In this document: piece by piece, positions 1 to 7,673 of the stretch | Position numbering within the stretch: position 1 is the stretch's first letter | Layout: each line of letters starts with the position of its first letter | Source of the DNA: an uncultured Leucothrix sp. | Lineage (GTDB): Bacteria > Pseudomonadota > Gammaproteobacteria > Thiotrichales > Thiotrichaceae | Direction of reading: 5' to 3' | Length of the DNA stretch: 18,978 nt | NCBI GenBank assembly: GCA_938004025.1 | Contig: CALKXC010000440.1 | Span: 1 to 18,978 of the forward strand | Made by a program: the position numbers and the translations under genes | Notes under the pieces: generated by a model | Database searches by the model: none | What the model was told of the DNA's origin: nothing | Seen by the model: the letters and a program-made list of their open reading frames with translations, nothing else

Positions 1-22
1 GCGGCTTCGTGCAGTACCTGAT

Positions 23-98
23 GGCCAGGTAGCTCAGTCGGTAGAGCAGGGGACTGAAAATCCCCGTGTCGGCAGTTCGATTCTGTCCCTGGCCACCA
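23..98 (+). tRNA. tRNA-Phe (anticodon GAA)
   Basis: This is a complete 76-nt tRNA whose 5' end GGCCAGG pairs with the acceptor strand CCTGGCC before an encoded CCA at 96-98. The D-arm, a five-pair anticodon stem (GGGGA/TCCCC), the variable loop and a T-loop with the canonical TTCGATT are all visible. The anticodon is GAA at 56-58, reading Phe codons. It delivers phenylalanine to the ribosome. Its 3' half is duplicated at 18126-18175, so this gene is the chromosomal attachment site of the island and stays intact after integration. Confidence 0.97.
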
Positions 99-100
99 TT
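51..100 (+). other. attL: tRNA-Phe 3' half, 50-bp direct repeat
   Basis: Positions 51-100 are identical, base for base, to 18126-18175. The shared block runs from the anticodon stem to two bases beyond the CCA, and the flanks differ on both sides. Many tyrosine-recombinase elements insert into the 3' half of a tRNA gene and leave such a repeat. I infer that this is the left attachment site and that the DNA between the copies came in as one unit. Confidence 0.9.
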
Positions 101-314
101 CAGTGATTTCCTACAGCGCGAACATCCAATATCGATAGAAATCTGACCGAACTGCCGACTTGTCGGCACCCTGGCCGGGCGCGTTCGATTCTGTCCCTGG
201 CCACCATTGTTTAGTTTGCTGCAGCGTGTAGATCCCGCATCGATTGACACTTCGACGAATTGCCGACAAGTCGGCACTCTGTTCGGGCGTGTTTGATTCT
301 GTCACTGGCGACCT
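101..314 (+). repeat. Two diverged ~107-bp tandem units ending in tRNA-Phe tail copies
   Basis: Unit A (101-207) ends with a 26-bp exact copy (182-207) of the tRNA T-arm, acceptor, CCA and following TT. Unit B (208-314) aligns with unit A over its whole length but is more diverged, ending in a mutated tail (about 291-313). Each unit also holds a small palindrome, TGCCGA-CTTG-TCGGCA or close to it, whose left arm is the reverse complement of part of the tRNA (GTCGGCAGTTCG). They look like fossil attachment sites from earlier integrations, or recombinase-binding DNA carried by the element. They are not functional tRNAs because no 5' half is present. Confidence 0.7.
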
Positions 315-352
315 CCAGCGTTTTTTACAAATTTAGCTCTCTCGGTTGCTTA

Positions 353-522
353 GTGTCTAAAAGGGGCTCGCGTGAATTTTGCGTGAGCTAGTTGAGTGTC
401 TAACAGAGCCGCTCTTGATTTTGCATGAGCTAGCTGGCGTGCAATTTAGTCATGCTTCGTTTTTTAGTGAGCTAGCTAGGTGTCCAATATTGTTATGTTT
501 GACTTTTGATTGAGCTAGCGAG
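353..522 (+). repeat. Four degenerate ~43-bp tandem repeats with AGCTAG core
   Basis: Four units start at about 353, 396, 439 and 480, with lengths 43, 43, 41 and 43. Each begins GTGTCTAA or a variant (GTGTCCAA, GTGCAATT), has a T-rich middle, and ends with TGAGCTAG followed by a few bases. They lie about 250 bp inside the attL junction, where integrases or excisionases of tRNA-targeting elements often bind repeated arm sites. That role is inferred from position only. Spacer-like unique segments of constant length are absent, so this is not a CRISPR array. Confidence 0.65.
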
Positions 523-1033
523 AGCTTAGGCTGTGTGGAGCTACTATTTCGGAAGCTTAGGGCTTTTATCACTTTGGCAAGCGCTATGGGCAGCTGCTAA
601 TAGACGCGATAGTTCGGCTGCTGAGTGGTGGGTGGTGTCTCGGCCTGGCCTGTGATCTAGTATTTCTTTTCTGTCTCCGACAGCTTACACCTGCTGATCT
701 TAGTTTTCTGCCGAAGGTGTTTTTTGTGCCGCGGACTCATACTAGCATCCATACGGATGGGTGCTTGCGTGAACCGCTTCTTTCGTAGCGAGTAAATCTG
801 ATACCGTTGCTGTTGGGTGAACGGTGCATTGCTTTCAGGTTATGCTATTCATCTTTGTTGGTACCATTAATATGAATGGTCTCTCAGATTACCTACTTTC
901 GCTTTGACTTATTGAGTTGTGCTTAGAAATTGAATTCACCAAACTGCAATAATACTAGCTATATATACAGTTATACTATTGAAAGCTCTGCCACTCATAT
1001 AGCCCTGGACAAACCGGCAGTTTGTACGTAAAA
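523..1033. other. Gene-free stretch left of the methyltransferase
   Basis: I see no convincing gene here on either strand. A perfect 6-bp inverted repeat (ACCATT at 863-868 and AATGGT at 875-880) could be an operator. A small hairpin, CATCC-ATAC-GGATG, lies near 747-760. The right part (about 900-1030) is AT-rich and contains TATACT around 973, a possible -10 element for the methyltransferase gene; a matching -35 box is not clear. Confidence 0.4.
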
Positions 1034-1051
1034 TTTGTTAAAACGAACAAA
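1034..1051 (+). promoter_or_regulatory. Inverted repeat just upstream of the methyltransferase start
   Basis: TTTGTT (1034-1039) and AACAAA (1046-1051) form a perfect 6-bp inverted repeat with a 6-base gap, ending 10 bases before the ATG at 1062. It occupies the place where a Shine-Dalgarno sequence would be expected, and none is visible. Several C5 methyltransferases of R-M systems repress their own genes through such sites, but this protein has no obvious N-terminal helix-turn-helix extension. The role is a guess. Confidence 0.3.
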
Positions 1052-1061
1052 ATAACACTAT

Positions 1062-2636
1062 ATGAATCACATAGAATTATTTGCTGGCTGTGGGGGATTA
1101 TCAATAGGTCTAGAAAACTGTGGCTTTGATTTGCTTTTGGCAAACGAATTATCACCCATGGCTGCCGAAACATTTTCGTTCAATTTGTTGGATGAAGATT
1201 TATCGTATTTCGCTGCTAAAAAAAAGCAGCCTTCCAAAACACTATGGATTAACAGCGCGTTTTCTAGCGACGATATAGCACTGCGTTTACGAGAAAATCC
1301 TCAGGCTCTGCCCTCGACCCACCCGAGGCACTGCGATTTAAGTGATTTTGACACTATGCGTGGTAAGTTATTAGTAGGATCGATAATTGATTTAAACGCG
1401 CATCTTAAGGAAAATAAAAAATTAAGTAATCGACTTAGGACGGAGGATGTGGACCTTGTGTCTGGTGGGCCTCCCTGTCAAAGCTTTAGCATGGCTGGAT
1501 TGCGAGAATTAAAAAATTCACGAAATTCACTGCCCATGGAATTTGCCAATTTCGTTGAACATGTAAAACCTAAAGTCGCACTTCTGGAGAACGTTTCTGG
1601 CATATTGCGGCCTTTTACAATAGGAAATAAGCAACATTACGCTTGGTTTGAAGTTGCCCGGGCCTTCGCATCAAAGGGCTATTATCCTCTTTGCTTGCAT
1701 GTAAATGCTAAATACGTGGGTGCAGCCCAAAACAGACCACGCTATATCATGCTGGCATTGCGATCAGACATTTTTAAAAAGCTGTTTAAAAATAGTATGA
1801 ACAACGAACACCTATTAACCTGTTTTAAGAAAATTCAGCGGTTCTTTGAAAGTGAGAGGAAGGGCGTGTCAACGAAACCATTCACAGACCTAAGCTATTA
1901 CGATATCGAGAAAGACGAGCAGATTTTTGAAACTGATCTACTTCAATCGCTAATTACTAACAGGCACGAAGATACTTGGGTCTCAGTCAAGGACGCAATA
2001 GATGACCTTAGGGAAAACCGACGGGGGAACGAAACTGGAGAATACGCTCATTACCTTAGCTCACTATTCCGTTTCAAACTCCAAGATCGTTCTAGAGTTA
2101 AAAATCATGACCAAAGGAGAAACAGTGAGCATGTAAAACAACGCTTTAAGCTTTATCAAAATATTAGTAGAGCGGACGGTAAAATAAAATCTGACACGGT
2201 TAATTACCTTAAAAACCCAGATTCTCATGTACTCAGAAAGGCAACCATAAAATTTCTTCTGAACAAAACATATTTGCATGCCAATGGAACTTGCGAGAAA
2301 TTTTCGAGCACTCAAGATTTGCTGAAGCATCTCGCAGAGCTCAGGACAAAAAAACAAACGCAACGAGCATTGATCGCTTCCAAACCAGCGCCTGCCGCCC
2401 TCTCAATACCGGACGACGCGTGCCATTACCATCCTTCACTTTTACGCACACTGACTGTACGTGAAATGGCTCGATTACAGTCGTTTCCTGATTGGTTCGA
2501 GTTTAGATCTAAGGTAACTACTGGTGGTCAAATGAGAAAATTTGAGGTGCCTCAATACACCCAAGTTGGAAATGCTGTACCTCCACTTTTGGCTAACGCG
2601 TTAGGTATTGTTGTAAAAAAAATACTTGCTCAGTAA
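1062..2636 (+). CDS. C5-cytosine DNA methyltransferase (type II R-M)
   Basis: The 524-residue product should transfer a methyl group from S-adenosylmethionine to C5 of cytosine in a specific DNA site, protecting it from the partner nuclease. The classic motifs occur in order: motif I FAGCGGLSIGLE (7-18), motif IV GGPPCQSFS (135-143) with catalytic Cys139, motif VI ENV (176-178), motif VIII QNRPRYI (223-229), motif IX LTVREMARLQSFPDW (about 464-478) and motif X GNAVPP (about 503-508). The segment between VIII and IX, about 235-455, is the likely target-recognition region. The ATG at 1062 lies only six codons before motif I, as usual for bacterial enzymes, though no clear Shine-Dalgarno precedes it. 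The gene converges on the MvaI/BcnI-like nuclease, 41 bp away stop to stop. It appears intact. The recognition site cannot be read from sequence alone; CCNGG-type sites are plausible given the partner. Confidence 0.95.
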   Translation: MNHIELFAGCGGLSIGLENCGFDLLLANELSPMAAETFSFNLLDEDLSYFAAKKKQPSKTLWINSAFSSDDIALRLRENPQALPSTHPRHCDLSDFDTMRGKLLVGSIIDLNAHLKENKKLSNRLRTEDVDLVSGGPPCQSFSMAGLRELKNSRNSLPMEFANFVEHVKPKVALLENVSGILRPFTIGNKQHYAWFEVARAFASKGYYPLCLHVNAKYVGAAQNRPRYIMLALRSDIFKKLFKNSMNNEHLLTCFKKIQRFFESERKGVSTKPFTDLSYYDIEKDEQIFETDLLQSLITNRHEDTWVSVKDAIDDLRENRRGNETGEYAHYLSSLFRFKLQDRSRVKNHDQRRNSEHVKQRFKLYQNISRADGKIKSDTVNYLKNPDSHVLRKATIKFLLNKTYLHANGTCEKFSSTQDLLKHLAELRTKKQTQRALIASKPAPAALSIPDDACHYHPSLLRTLTVREMARLQSFPDWFEFRSKVTTGGQMRKFEVPQYTQVGNAVPPLLANALGIVVKKILAQ

Positions 2637-2677
2637 CTCAATTATTTAATCCTTAGGCTGCGGCTTATAAGTCAACC

Positions 2678-3880
2678 TTATGACAGTGTATATTCATCTG
2701 TTGTTTCGAATAACAAGGGGATGTATTTTGAGGCCATTTTGAAAAGATAGCCTTGATCTTTTGCAGCCCCAGTAGTAAGTTTTTTAATTGTGTAGTGAAC
2801 AGTTATACTTCCGGATTCTAGTAAAATAGGCAAAGCAGAGAGATCGATACCTCTGGAATGTTTGACGTGTCGATACCAAAATTCTTCACTATCACGCTTC
2901 CCTTGAGTTTCAGCTGATACCCACATTGTCTCTCGATGTTTTTCCTTCAACCTCGCTTGCAGCTTAGCCATCATCCAAAGAACATCGCCACATTTACCGA
3001 CAGGATTATCTGGTGGTACGTAGATCTGATGCAGCTCCGACAGATTTTCTGAAATTTCCAACTGCATATGATAAGAGTTCGGCTTAACACAGCTCATCTC
3101 ATGGAAGAGTTGCTTGCGTTCTTTCTTAACACTGTATTTCCCTCTTGTTTCTAACACTTGATTAGAGCCTTTCAACGCGCTCTTTTTCCAGTCAGGAACT
3201 TGAGAAAACAAGGCAGCTTGCCCGCCGTTCCCGGACCTATATCTACCAGATTTAATTTCGATCCCTTTGAAGTCTGGCTTCTTTGAGTTGTTAGCTTCTA
3301 TTCCTAATAATGACTCTAATGTATACCCAACACCGGTATCTCCAGCTCGCATATTAGGGACAAATCCACGCTTAGAAACTTCGGTAAGTTTCGATAACAG
3401 CTCTAATGCCGCCTCGGACTTGCCAGCTTCAACGATAGGAAAAAATTCGGAAAACTCTTGGTTATCTTTATGCAGTAATTCATCCATATTGCTTTGGGAG
3501 CAATTGACAACAATAAGCCTACCCGCGCTTTCAGCGATTGCAAGTAGGTCGCCAGGAGTCGCAAATTGTTTTAACTTATAAATCCATATCCGGGTGTCGC
3601 CTTCTTTGGAAATTGGTCGATACAGAGATGTTTTAGTTTTTACACTGCGACCCTTGGAGAAAAGTACGGTCGTAACTAGTCGTTTGTTCTCAGGGCCTTG
3701 GCTTTGATTTTCAAAGATATGTACATCTTGCGCTTTCAAAAACTCTCTAATGGAGCCAGTTGCATCCATAATGGATTTGGCTAGCCCGGTTTGAGTGGGG
3801 ACCAAGAATGAAGTTGAGATGCCTCGATTTTTAAAATGCTGCATTACTTCTGGTATGGCAATGTTTGAAAGTGTAAGCAC
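2678..3880 (-). CDS. MvaI/BcnI-family type II restriction endonuclease
   Basis: This 400-residue protein is the likely nuclease partner of the adjacent methyltransferase. Residues about 181-245 carry the hallmark of the MvaI/BcnI family: GVGYTLESLLGIEAN, then PDFKGIEIKSGR with the PD-(D/E)XK catalytic set Asp203, Glu208 and Lys210, followed by LFSQVPDWK. MvaI and BcnI cut CCWGG and CCSGG and act as monomers; cleavage at a related site is inferred. MvaI itself is only about 250 residues, so the first ~150 residues here, including SLYRP near 86-90 and DTRIWIYKLKQFATPGD near 95-111, form an extra domain I cannot name, perhaps for DNA binding. Translation probably starts at GTG 3880-3878, preceded by AGGA at 7-base spacing. 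It is read divergently from the druH-like gene, with about 730 bp between them. The frame appears intact. Confidence 0.88.
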   Translation of the reverse strand: MLTLSNIAIPEVMQHFKNRGISTSFLVPTQTGLAKSIMDATGSIREFLKAQDVHIFENQSQGPENKRLVTTVLFSKGRSVKTKTSLYRPISKEGDTRIWIYKLKQFATPGDLLAIAESAGRLIVVNCSQSNMDELLHKDNQEFSEFFPIVEAGKSEAALELLSKLTEVSKRGFVPNMRAGDTGVGYTLESLLGIEANNSKKPDFKGIEIKSGRYRSGNGGQAALFSQVPDWKKSALKGSNQVLETRGKYSVKKERKQLFHEMSCVKPNSYHMQLEISENLSELHQIYVPPDNPVGKCGDVLWMMAKLQARLKEKHRETMWVSAETQGKRDSEEFWYRHVKHSRGIDLSALPILLESGSITVHYTIKKLTTGAAKDQGYLFKMASKYIPLLFETTDEYTLS

Positions 3881-4609
3881 TGTGTAATCCTATTATATAC
3901 CGCAGTTTTCAATTGCTATATGTCGGTGACTCTGGTAACAGCCTAAACGATTGTCAACACAAAAGCTCTACATCGGGAAGCTACTAAACGGTATTGTACA
4001 ACCACAATCTATTTCAGCGTGTGAAGTGGTTTTCCTCGTTTGATTCTGGGCATAAGAGATATAGTCTTCTTGTAACTGCTTAACTTCAATCGATCGTTCT
4101 TCGCATTGACGGTTGTAGAGGAATTCTGACTGCCAAGCAGGATAGGGCTTAATTTTAAATATACCTAATATACATGCGATGTATCGATCTTAGTGTGAGC
4201 CGATGCCTTTTCTCCAGCTCTCGTTTTCTAGAATAGATAAAACGCTTTTACATCCATAATGCCAGCCAACGTTGACGTTTAGCTTGTCCAATTTCTATGT
4301 ATATTTAATAGAAGTTGCATCACCCAATCAGATTGTTATTCATTGTAATGGAAGACTGCGTGGCATAAACTTCGTACTCTGTTGTAGGGCGCTAATAATG
4401 CTTCAAATAATTTGTTAATAATTGTCTCTTGCCGCGGTACCACAATTCTATGTAAGCGTTGTCGCAGTAGGGTGTAAATTCGATTTAGTAACTTGGCGAG
4501 ATCATATAATGGATTATCTGGTTTTGAGCAAAAATCAATATTGTGAACGTGCGACATTTGGTTTTAGTTTATATGGTGTGGTCGCACTTCTGGATTCGGT
4601 CTATTTGCA
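3881..4609. promoter_or_regulatory. Divergent intergenic region, R-M versus Druantia-like operon
   Basis: Roughly 730 bp separate the nuclease start (minus strand) from the druH-like start (plus strand), so promoters for both must lie here. On the minus strand, TATAAT-like DNA (reverse complement of about 3893-3899) lies just before the nuclease, with the Shine-Dalgarno AGGA between it and the GTG. Toward druH the DNA is AT-rich (about 4155-4170 and 4300-4430) without an unambiguous promoter. No full gene is recognisable. A short frame from ATG 4509 (34 codons) ends at 4613, overlapping the druH ATG by four bases. Confidence 0.45.
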
Positions 4610-7600
4610 ATGACAGACTTATTCGAGGAATGGAATCTGATACTGCTTAAGGAATACTTTACGCCGGCCGTCGCCGGTGAGGAAGTTTGGATTCAAACTA
4701 GCCGAAGTGAGTTAGATGCGTTTGGTTTTCACTTGGGCGGCGCTGCGGGACTGATTGATACAGTAAAGTTGGGCCCCACATGGTATCGAATGGGCAACAC
4801 AGATTTGGCTCAAAATGCTATGAGTTTGGCTAAGTTTAGACTCTCTCCAACGAAGAGGCCTTTACGTTATCAAGATCCTGGCGACACTTCTGAGTTTTAC
4901 AAGCAGCTTCACGCCCCAACCTATCTTCCCTACGTTGCGTTATGGGTTCTAGCTGCCTCGCAGCAGGAATCGGAAGGTTTTTACAAAACAGTTGGTGGAC
5001 TAGTTGGTTTCGAATTTCAAGGCTCTGCTGCCCGTAAGGCCATGGAAGTGCTTTGGCAAGATCTAGAATTTTGGTCCAAAAAGCAGTGTCAGGGTCAGTT
5101 TGGTCTCTTTTATTCCAAACCGCTCGGTGCTCACCCCTATGTTGGGTTAGCCAAAGCGCAAGCTTTAGTGACAGGTAAAGATAGGGAGGGTATGCATCGG
5201 CTGTTCAAGCAAGAAGGGCTAGCTGGGGGGCAAGCGTTGTCAGATGAGGAATTTTCAATGCTGGCGAGTGTAGGAAAGAACTCTTACTACCTCAGCAAAA
5301 GCTTATGTGAAGCGATGGGCAAGCTAGAGACTTACGGTTCTGTTTTGCAAGAGCTGTTCAGTTCACGGTTGCTCGAATGGAACGGCCGAATATCAGCAGC
5401 TCAAACTAGTGGAACGAATCCAAATAGTATTGGCGCTGATGATGATCAGCATATCCACGAAATAGAAGATGAACTCTCTGTTGTGCTTAGACCAGCCTTT
5501 GAAACTGACTGGGAGCTAGGATGGCGCTTTGAATCAAGCGCGGATGCCGAGGGGTATACGCTAGATATTGGCAATTCGATTTACCGTGGGTGCCTCAATG
5601 CGACAACCGGATACGTCACATGCTTAGATCCGGCGAATGACAAGCAGCTTGCAGTCCAATCTGTTTTCAATTCTCCAGCTGATCATGAAACGATTGCCGC
5701 CGTCGGTTACATAAGAGATGGCGATGAAAACGGACAGACCTCAAGATCCTATATTTTTCGCTCTAAAAGTACCCGACTATTTGGTTGGGATGCACTTAAC
5801 CCAATTCATGCACAGGAGCTGGTAGAACGAACATTACCGGTTGCTGGCCCGGTGTATTTGCTTTCCTCTGCCACAACGGTCTTTGACTGGCTTGATAAAA
5901 ATAACATTGAACATAGCCGAGTAGAAGAGAAAAAAGGTCTACCGGAAGGTTGGAGTCTCTGTGCAGTACTTCGTGTTGAAGATTTATCTCTTGCGCAAAA
6001 GTCAGCCATTCAGGCTCTTGTGGGTGATCCGGAAGATGGATTTGTCAGGGCTCGAATAAAATTTGTCAGTGGGTGTCCGATACTTCGAGGAGGGAAAAAA
6101 CAATACGCCGATTATGATTTGCCATTGGTTGAATTGGATGCACCCATCGGATGCGAAGTCGAGGCTGATGGGCTGCGCCTCGAAGAAGTAACGCTATCGA
6201 ATTCAATCTCCAGTGATGTTCATCAATCTAGTATACGGCGCTTTGTAATTCACCGAGAGAGCCATGAAAGGCACCGTTTTGAACTAATCGCCACGCTGAA
6301 CCAAGGTATCTTGTGCAAGGCTACTTTGAAAGTCGCTTTGTCTGTTGGGTTAGAAGCTAGCGCGGGGAAAGCCTTTGCCATAGATCGATTTGGTGAGTCT
6401 CACCGATCTGTTGGCGGAATCCGCGGCGCGATACTGGATGATAATATTGAGCGAACTACACCACCCGTGTTTAGAACATTTGCGGGAACAGCGTCATGGG
6501 GAAGGCCGACTTCGCTGGATGAATATGATCAATACGTTAAGAGCAATATCGCTTGCCAGTTAGTTGATATGGTAGCGCAGAAGGGCTCGATCGAATATGG
6601 CGCGGCAAAACTAATGATTCTGCGTCTCGCTGATGGCGCTAATGTAAAACCCGCCATATTGATGCTGCAGCTTCGAAGTCGAGGATTCCTTGAAGTCGAG
6701 ACTGATCAAAAAGGGCGCCTTCTTCGATTGCATGCAGCAAGTCCCACTATTTACAGTACCCCTATAACACTTAGCACCGGCGCTCAGTGGTACGGGATAT
6801 GTGGCAGTTTACGACTTGAGCAGTGGAGACAGTTAATTGTTTACACCGGAATTGCAGCTCGAATTGAATTGAGCTCGCCCCAGTACATACCTACTATTCG
6901 ACTATCGGTGACTCATAAGGACACGCTTGCCGGTTTAGTGGAGCACGGAAATTTCCAAATTGTGGATTACCCTGCATTGACGGTTTCAATTTGGGCGTCG
7001 ACTTTGGTGCAGAAGAGACAAAGGCTGCAATCGAATAAGGGATATGAGAATTTTAGGGTTAACAACCAACAGCGATTAAACCCTCAAAAAGCATTGTTTA
7101 GTTATGACCGTTCAGTTTATATGAAGGTCGACCCTTTTCGGAAGGTTGAGCTGTTTAAAATAGATGATCCGGTTATCCAAGGCAGTCAAGTGTACATGTT
7201 AGGCTCGCTAGTCGATGAGGGGGAGGAGTATAACTATATTCAAGATTCGAGGTGGGGAGTGTGGTTGGCAATCTCTGCTTTTTCCCAAATGCTATTAGAG
7301 CAGGGATATGATTCAGTCGCATACCCTTGGCCCATTCCCTACGCACAACGTGACGGTTCGTTTTGGCTGCCAGCTAGGCTGAAGCCACCTGTATTGCTTG
7401 AGCGTGCGCTGTGCTTTTCTTCCGGTGGCCAACCAGAGCAAGTTCGCGTTAAAAAGATCGCATCAATGGATGAAGATTATGTTGAATTGGTTGATGCCGC
7501 AGCTAACGATCAGCCCATTGGAAAAGTAAGTCGCCTTTACACTGAGATGTGTGATGGTAAGTGGCTCCGCTACCCCTATGTACCCGAAGAGTTGGCCGAT

Positions 7601-7642
7601 TCAGTTGCCACTCATTTGGGGTGTAAACTGATGTACCTATAG
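4610..7642 (+). CDS. druH: DruH-like protein, Druantia type III (unknown function)
   Basis: This is a 1010-residue protein in which I recognise no catalytic motif, signal peptide or membrane segment, so it is probably cytoplasmic. The assignment rests on context: a ~1000-residue protein of unknown fold directly upstream of a ~2100-residue DUF1998-type DEAH helicase is the published layout of Druantia type III (DruH-DruE), an anti-phage system. The N-terminal ~130 residues are tryptophan- and glycine-rich; a short acidic segment lies near residues 284-291. No Shine-Dalgarno precedes the ATG at 4610, but a short upstream frame ends across it (ATGA overlap), so coupled translation is possible. 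The stop is 31 bp before the helicase start, consistent with one transcript. The frame is open throughout. DruH has no known biochemical activity, so no reaction can be given. A homology search against known DruH would settle the name. Confidence 0.72.
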   Translation: MTDLFEEWNLILLKEYFTPAVAGEEVWIQTSRSELDAFGFHLGGAAGLIDTVKLGPTWYRMGNTDLAQNAMSLAKFRLSPTKRPLRYQDPGDTSEFYKQLHAPTYLPYVALWVLAASQQESEGFYKTVGGLVGFEFQGSAARKAMEVLWQDLEFWSKKQCQGQFGLFYSKPLGAHPYVGLAKAQALVTGKDREGMHRLFKQEGLAGGQALSDEEFSMLASVGKNSYYLSKSLCEAMGKLETYGSVLQELFSSRLLEWNGRISAAQTSGTNPNSIGADDDQHIHEIEDELSVVLRPAFETDWELGWRFESSADAEGYTLDIGNSIYRGCLNATTGYVTCLDPANDKQLAVQSVFNSPADHETIAAVGYIRDGDENGQTSRSYIFRSKSTRLFGWDALNPIHAQELVERTLPVAGPVYLLSSATTVFDWLDKNNIEHSRVEEKKGLPEGWSLCAVLRVEDLSLAQKSAIQALVGDPEDGFVRARIKFVSGCPILRGGKKQYADYDLPLVELDAPIGCEVEADGLRLEEVTLSNSISSDVHQSSIRRFVIHRESHERHRFELIATLNQGILCKATLKVALSVGLEASAGKAFAIDRFGESHRSVGGIRGAILDDNIERTTPPVFRTFAGTASWGRPTSLDEYDQYVKSNIACQLVDMVAQKGSIEYGAAKLMILRLADGANVKPAILMLQLRSRGFLEVETDQKGRLLRLHAASPTIYSTPITLSTGAQWYGICGSLRLEQWRQLIVYTGIAARIELSSPQYIPTIRLSVTHKDTLAGLVEHGNFQIVDYPALTVSIWASTLVQKRQRLQSNKGYENFRVNNQQRLNPQKALFSYDRSVYMKVDPFRKVELFKIDDPVIQGSQVYMLGSLVDEGEEYNYIQDSRWGVWLAISAFSQMLLEQGYDSVAYPWPIPYAQRDGSFWLPARLKPPVLLERALCFSSGGQPEQVRVKKIASMDEDYVELVDAAANDQPIGKVSRLYTEMCDGKWLRYPYVPEELADSVATHLGCKLMYL

Positions 7643-7673
7643 CTCCACAGATTCGAAGAGAGAACCGCGAAAC

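Noticed and set aside
111..305. Minus-strand frame of 64 codons next to the tRNA
   Set aside because: It runs through the two tRNA-tail repeat units and its repeated peptide pattern is simply the antisense of those repeats, with no protein-like features.
353..522. Possible CRISPR array
   Set aside because: Units are degenerate throughout, there are no unique spacers between identical repeats, and no cas genes are nearby.
4005..4192. Open minus-strand stretch ending near 4005, without an in-frame ATG
   Set aside because: About 65 codons lack a stop, but no credible start, ribosome site or recognisable family is present; a run of this length is expected by chance in AT-rich DNA.
4336..4557. 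Minus-strand 73-codon frame in the divergent region
   Set aside because: No ribosome site, no recognisable motif, and it overlaps the likely control region of the druH-like gene.
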